Shown: positions 60,170 to 64,000 of the stretch, in pieces
Layout of the letters: the number at the start of each line of letters is the position of its first letter
How positions within the stretch are numbered: position 1 is the stretch's first letter
DNA from: Septoria linicola
Lineage: Eukaryota > Ascomycota > Dothideomycetes > Mycosphaerellales > Mycosphaerellaceae
DNA: 64,000 nt
Assembly: GCA_024114885.1 (NCBI GenBank)
Contig: CP099422.1
Coordinates: 248,001 to 312,000, forward strand
Reading direction: 5' to 3'
The notes under the pieces: model-generated
Seen by the model: the letters and a program-made list of their open reading frames with translations, nothing else
Told to the model about the DNA's origin: nothing
Database searches by the model: none
Position numbers and translations under genes: made by a program

Positions 60170-63100
60170 GAATCCCTGTCCCTTAGAGCTAGTCTCTCTA
60201 CTATAAGAAATTACTCTTCTCTAGAATCCTTAGCTAGTCTAAAGCATTCTACTAATTATTTATTCTATTTACCTATTTCTATAATAGACTAAGAGGACAA
60301 GAAGAGCTAAAGGATTCTAATCCTAGATAGAACTAACTAGAAGAAATAGTTTAAGCTATAGATAGACAAGCTAGAAGGAAAGGACTAGTTCTAGGTAATT
60401 AGCTAACTAATTATTAGAGGGAACCTATATATAGTTTAGTAGGATACTAGTCTCTAGATATATATTACTTAGAATTAATACTTCTTAAAAGATAATATAG
60501 TATATAGGTTTAGTATTAGATATAGTATTAGTAAAGATAATAAGATAGAGCTAGAGACATAGTATATTACTATACTAGTAGCTAAGATATAGGTAATTCT
60601 CTAGAATAAGTATAATAGAGTCCTAAAGTCCTATACTATAGGTCTAATTAAGTAGTTTGTTATATTTAGGATATTACCTAATAAGACAATTAGAGAAGTA
60701 TAGAGATACCTTAGAGGCCTAGGTAAGAGAATTGCTAAGATTAATCCTTAGGAAGCTTACTACTAGAGCTAAGAGAAAAGGCTAAAACATCTCCTATAGT
60801 CCCTACCTATATTATACTAAGTAGCTAAGGATACTATTATAACCTAACTATCCTTAGATATAGATACTATTCTCCTTCTACTTAAGTCCTAAGAGGCAAG
60901 AGATAATCTAGACAAGATAGATATAGGTCTAGCTATATTCTATTCTAGGCAGCCCTACTAAGGAAAGTTCCTACTAATATACTAGCTCTATAAGAAAGAG
61001 AAGTACTAGTTAAAAGATTATCCTAACCTTCCTACTACTAAGAAACTATCCTAGTAAAGAAATAGTACTAAGAACTAGAAGGACTCTTAGGGATTATTCT
61101 TTAGAGGAAGGGTTAGAAGATCCTCTTTACTAAGGAATACTAGATATATTAAGAAAGCTATCTATAAGTTATTATTATATAATAAGCTAAAGAAGGTTGT
61201 CTAGAAAATAGGCAAGTAGCTTTAGAGGATAGAAAAGTCTAGAAAGCTTCTAAAGAAAGGATTTTTAGCCTAGGAGTCTAGTTCTAGTTCTAATTCTAGA
61301 ACTTACTCTAGTTCTAGAAGTAATAATAATTCCCTATTAGAAGATAATAACTAAGATAAGTTAGCCTATTCTATAATTAAGGCTAAAGGCAAGTTATTAC
61401 CCTAAGAATAGCTCTTAGATTCCTATACCTTATCCTATATAACTAACTAACTATCCTTCTTTAGATTAGTAAAGCTACTAAGGAAGAAAGTATAGATTAA
61501 GGTAGGAGGAGGATACCTCTATATAACCTACTCTAGACTAGTATAGATAAAGGGAATCTTAGGAGGAGAAGTTCTACTTAATAGGGTACTATTTATTCCT
61601 AATCTTAGAGTAAATCTTATATTATAGAATTAGTTTAGTAAGTAATTTAGAGTCTAGAAGCCTAATTTTACTCTTACCTCCCTAGATAGCTAAATAGTTA
61701 TAAAGACTAAGCTAGTTAGAGGTATTCTATTTATTAGTAAGATATTACCTCTCCTATAGGAAAAGTTATATTACTTACTATATAATCCTATAGAGGTTAA
61801 TAATGCCTATACTACCCTATTAGAGAAGGATCTAAAACAGTAGGAGCTATAGTATAGAAGATTTATATACTTTAGAAGAGGGTTACTCTTAAACCTTTAT
61901 AAAGTTACTAACCTAAAGGAAAGAATTCTAATCCCTAACTAGGAAGAGTATAAGTATAGGATCTATATAATAGGTAAGATAAAGAAATATCTAGGTAAGT
62001 CTATTAAAAGAAGACCTAAAAGACTAGCTCTTATATTAGTAGATATCTATAGACTATTACTATTATTAGTAAAAGGTTTTATATAGTAGCTTAAGATTAT
62101 TAATAACTTCTTAAGAAAGAAATAGGCATTTCTACTTAAGGCTAGATTAGATATACTAACTACTCTTTAGAACTAGAGGATTAAGGCAGAAAGGTAGTTA
62201 GTAGCACTCCTTAAGTCTATAAGGGCTAATAATGCTAGAGAGATTACTACTTTAATTAAATAGTAGGAGAAGGACTTTAGAATTACTTTTAAGCTAACTA
62301 AGGCCTATAATTTACTCTAGAATAGAGTAGTTAAGAGGTCTATCTAAATATTAGAGGCCTCTATTAGAGTAATACTTAAAGAAAGCAAGATACCTATTAA
62401 ATTTTAGCTAGAAGCTCTTAAAGTATAAGTATATATAAGGAACAAGCTTCTAAATAGATCTAATATTAAGGGATTCAAGCTCTTACCTAATAAGGCTTTT
62501 AATAGGATTAAACTAATAGTCTCTTACCTTAAGGTATAGGGATATAGAGCTATAGTATATATAGATACAAGAGTATAGCCTTAGTAGGTAAGGAGTAATA
62601 AACTAATAAATAGAGGGAAGGATACTATATTTATTAGATACTATAATAATATAGTAAAGGTATAGAAGTTCTAGGAGCTAGATATAAAGGCTATTAAGTA
62701 GTATACTAATATAATCTTCTTTAAAGATAAGCTAGGTAGAGAATTAGACTTAAATATTAAGATTAAGAATCTCTCTAGTTTAGCTCTAGAAAGAAGACCT
62801 ATTAGAAGGCTAAGAACTATTAGCTAGCCTACTCTATAAGCTAGTAGAAGTACTCTAGGTGCTCCTAGTCTAGGCTAGTAGAAGCCTCCTCCCCCTTAGC
62901 TATTAGTATAGGTTTAGGAAGGAAAGAAACTCTTTATATAACTTCTACCTCTACTAGAAGATATAGGAGAGTATAGAAAATTCCTAGACTAAGGGAAAGT
63001 TAAGAAAGAATCTAAGAATTCTGCCTAAGAAACTATAGAGATAGATTATAAGTAGATAGCTCTAAGGCAAACCCTTAGAAAGAGAAAAGTATCCTAAGAG

Positions 63101-64000
63101 CTTAATAGATTTAACTAGAAGCTAAAGCTAGTTAGGCTTAAGCTAGATTAGAATAGTTAGCTAGATAAGGAAATGCTCCTAGAGTATTAGGCTTTCTTCT
63201 TAGCTATAAGCTCTATTAACCTAGATATCCTATAGGACCTAGAATTCTTAGAGAAAGTTAAAGAGATTATATTCTCTACTACTAAAGAAGTAGGAATATA
63301 TAAATAGGAGGTTCTAATCCTAAGGAACTATAAGGAAGTAGTAAGTAATCCTAAGTAGGGTTATCTCTAGTAAGAAGCTATTTAGAAAGAGCTAGATATA
63401 CTTACAAGTAATAATACCTAGACTATAGTAGTCCTACTAAAAGGGGCTAACCTAGTTACCTTAAGATAGGTCTTTAATATTAAGAGAAAACTTAGTAGTG
63501 CTATTAAAAAGTTTAAGGCAAGACTAGTTATAAGAGGGTTCTCCTAAAAGTATAGAGTAGACTATATAGAAACTTTTACCTCTATAGTTAGGCAGGATAC
63601 TCTAAGAGGATTTATAGCTATAGTCTATAAGAAGGACCTAGTTCTATACTAAGTAGATATAAACAATGCATTTATAGAGAGTACCCTATATAAGGACATC
63701 TATATAATCCTACTACTAGGTATTAACCTACTAACTAGTATAGTCTTATAAGTTCTAAGGAGTCTCTATAGCTAAAGCAAGCTATAAGAGACTAGAATTA
63801 GCTATATATATTAAAGCTAAAAGGAATAGGATTTAGACAATTAGAAGTAGACCTATATCTTCTAATCTATAAGAAAAGGAAAGACCTAATAATCCTAATC
63901 TATATTAATAATATACCTATTACTATAGAGAGACTAGAAGATGTCCTCTAGTTCAAAGACTAACTTAGTAAGGTCTTTAAGATTAAAGATCTTAGAGAAC
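60170..64000 (+). pseudogene. A5 copia polyprotein (partial)
   Basis: Gag (ILDRTN... at about 60318), zinc knuckle at about 60980-61025 with Cys/His changed to Tyr, protease motif near 61420, integrase about 62000-62330, RT from about 63500. In addition to RIP stops, one G is missing near 63771 (CTCTATAGCTAAAG versus CTCTATAGGCTAAAG in other copies), a true frameshift in RT. Confidence 0.87.

Larger units (their letters stand above)
2697..64000. other. RIP-mutated AT-rich block of nested transposons
   Basis: From about 2697 to the end of the window CpA and TpG are nearly absent while TpA, TAG and TAA are extremely common; CpG, CpC and CpT persist. Duplicated elements inside the block differ mainly by C/T and G/A transitions. 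This is the signature of RIP, a premeiotic process of Pezizomycotina acting on repeats. All frames in the block are riddled with stops at former Gln and Trp codons, and many Cys/His have become Tyr. Such blocks are normally heterochromatic. Confidence 0.95.
59561..64000 (+). mobile_element. copia element A5 (3' end outside window)
   Basis: 5' LTR 59561-59837, then primer site, leader hairpin and most of the polyprotein. It is inserted in E. The other end and TSD lie beyond 64000. It retains more CA and TG than A1, A2 or A4, so it is among the least RIP-mutated copies, with A3. Confidence 0.93.

Noticed and set aside
2697..64000. Reading the many TAG/TAA codons as an alternative genetic code with reassigned stops
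   Set aside because: The host genes at 1-1942 use normal stops, and the CpA/TpG depletion with C/T and G/A differences between copies is explained by RIP.

Overview
The window looks like a filamentous ascomycete (Pezizomycotina) chromosome crossing from a gene-bearing segment (1 to about 2,690) into a roughly 61 kb AT-rich block of transposons destroyed by repeat-induced point mutation (RIP). The host segment has normal composition, a C-rich fungal 5' leader and ordinary CA/TG content. To the right of about 2,697, CpA and TpG almost vanish from both strands and TpA replaces them, so CAG, CAA and TGG codons have become TAG, TAA or TGA. CpG survives in most elements. This is the classic CpA-directed RIP signature. 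No intact transposon gene remains, but frames can be followed by treating TAG/TAA as former Gln/Trp codons; every transposon annotation here relies on that reading.

Layout. 3-380 is the C-terminal end of an unidentified protein. 1253-1942 is a complete, unidentified 229-residue protein. From 2,697 a nest of elements can be unpicked from target-site duplications (TSDs). E, a Ty1/copia relic on the minus strand, is the outermost layer (2697-3370 and 59504-59560). Copia element A1 (+, 3371-59503, TSD AGCTC) sits in E. A1 is split twice. Split 1 is B, a very long Ty3/gypsy element (+, 4960-33938, TSD ATAT), itself split by copia A2 (+, 7494-20550, TSD GATCG), which is split by chromovirus C (+, 11614-18370, TSD AGAGT). 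Split 2 is copia A4 (-, 35492-56339, TSD TTAAG), itself split by D, a hAT-type DNA transposon (36731-51288, 8-bp TSD CTACTAAC), which is split by copia A3 (-, 38329-44625, TSD AGAAC). A second insertion in E, copia A5 (+), starts at 59561 and runs off the window. A1 to A5 are one copia family with 276-277 bp LTRs; removing the inserts restores about 6.3 kb for each of A1 to A4.

Most notable content. (1) D carries, besides a hAT transposase, an unidentified gene and two divergent histone H3-like genes, each aligning to the H3 core without gaps. (2) Introns of the D genes share arrays of a 13-bp repeat (core TAGTCGG). (3) B, about 13.6 kb without inserts, has a roughly 1,000-codon extra frame of unknown function downstream of integrase, and a tandem duplication of its 3' end plus LTR. 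(4) C has a spliced-looking gene on its antisense strand between pol and the 3' LTR. Catalytic YxDD motifs of the reverse transcriptases of A, B and C have become NN by RIP. The elements are almost certainly dead; their interest lies in what the intact ancestors encoded.
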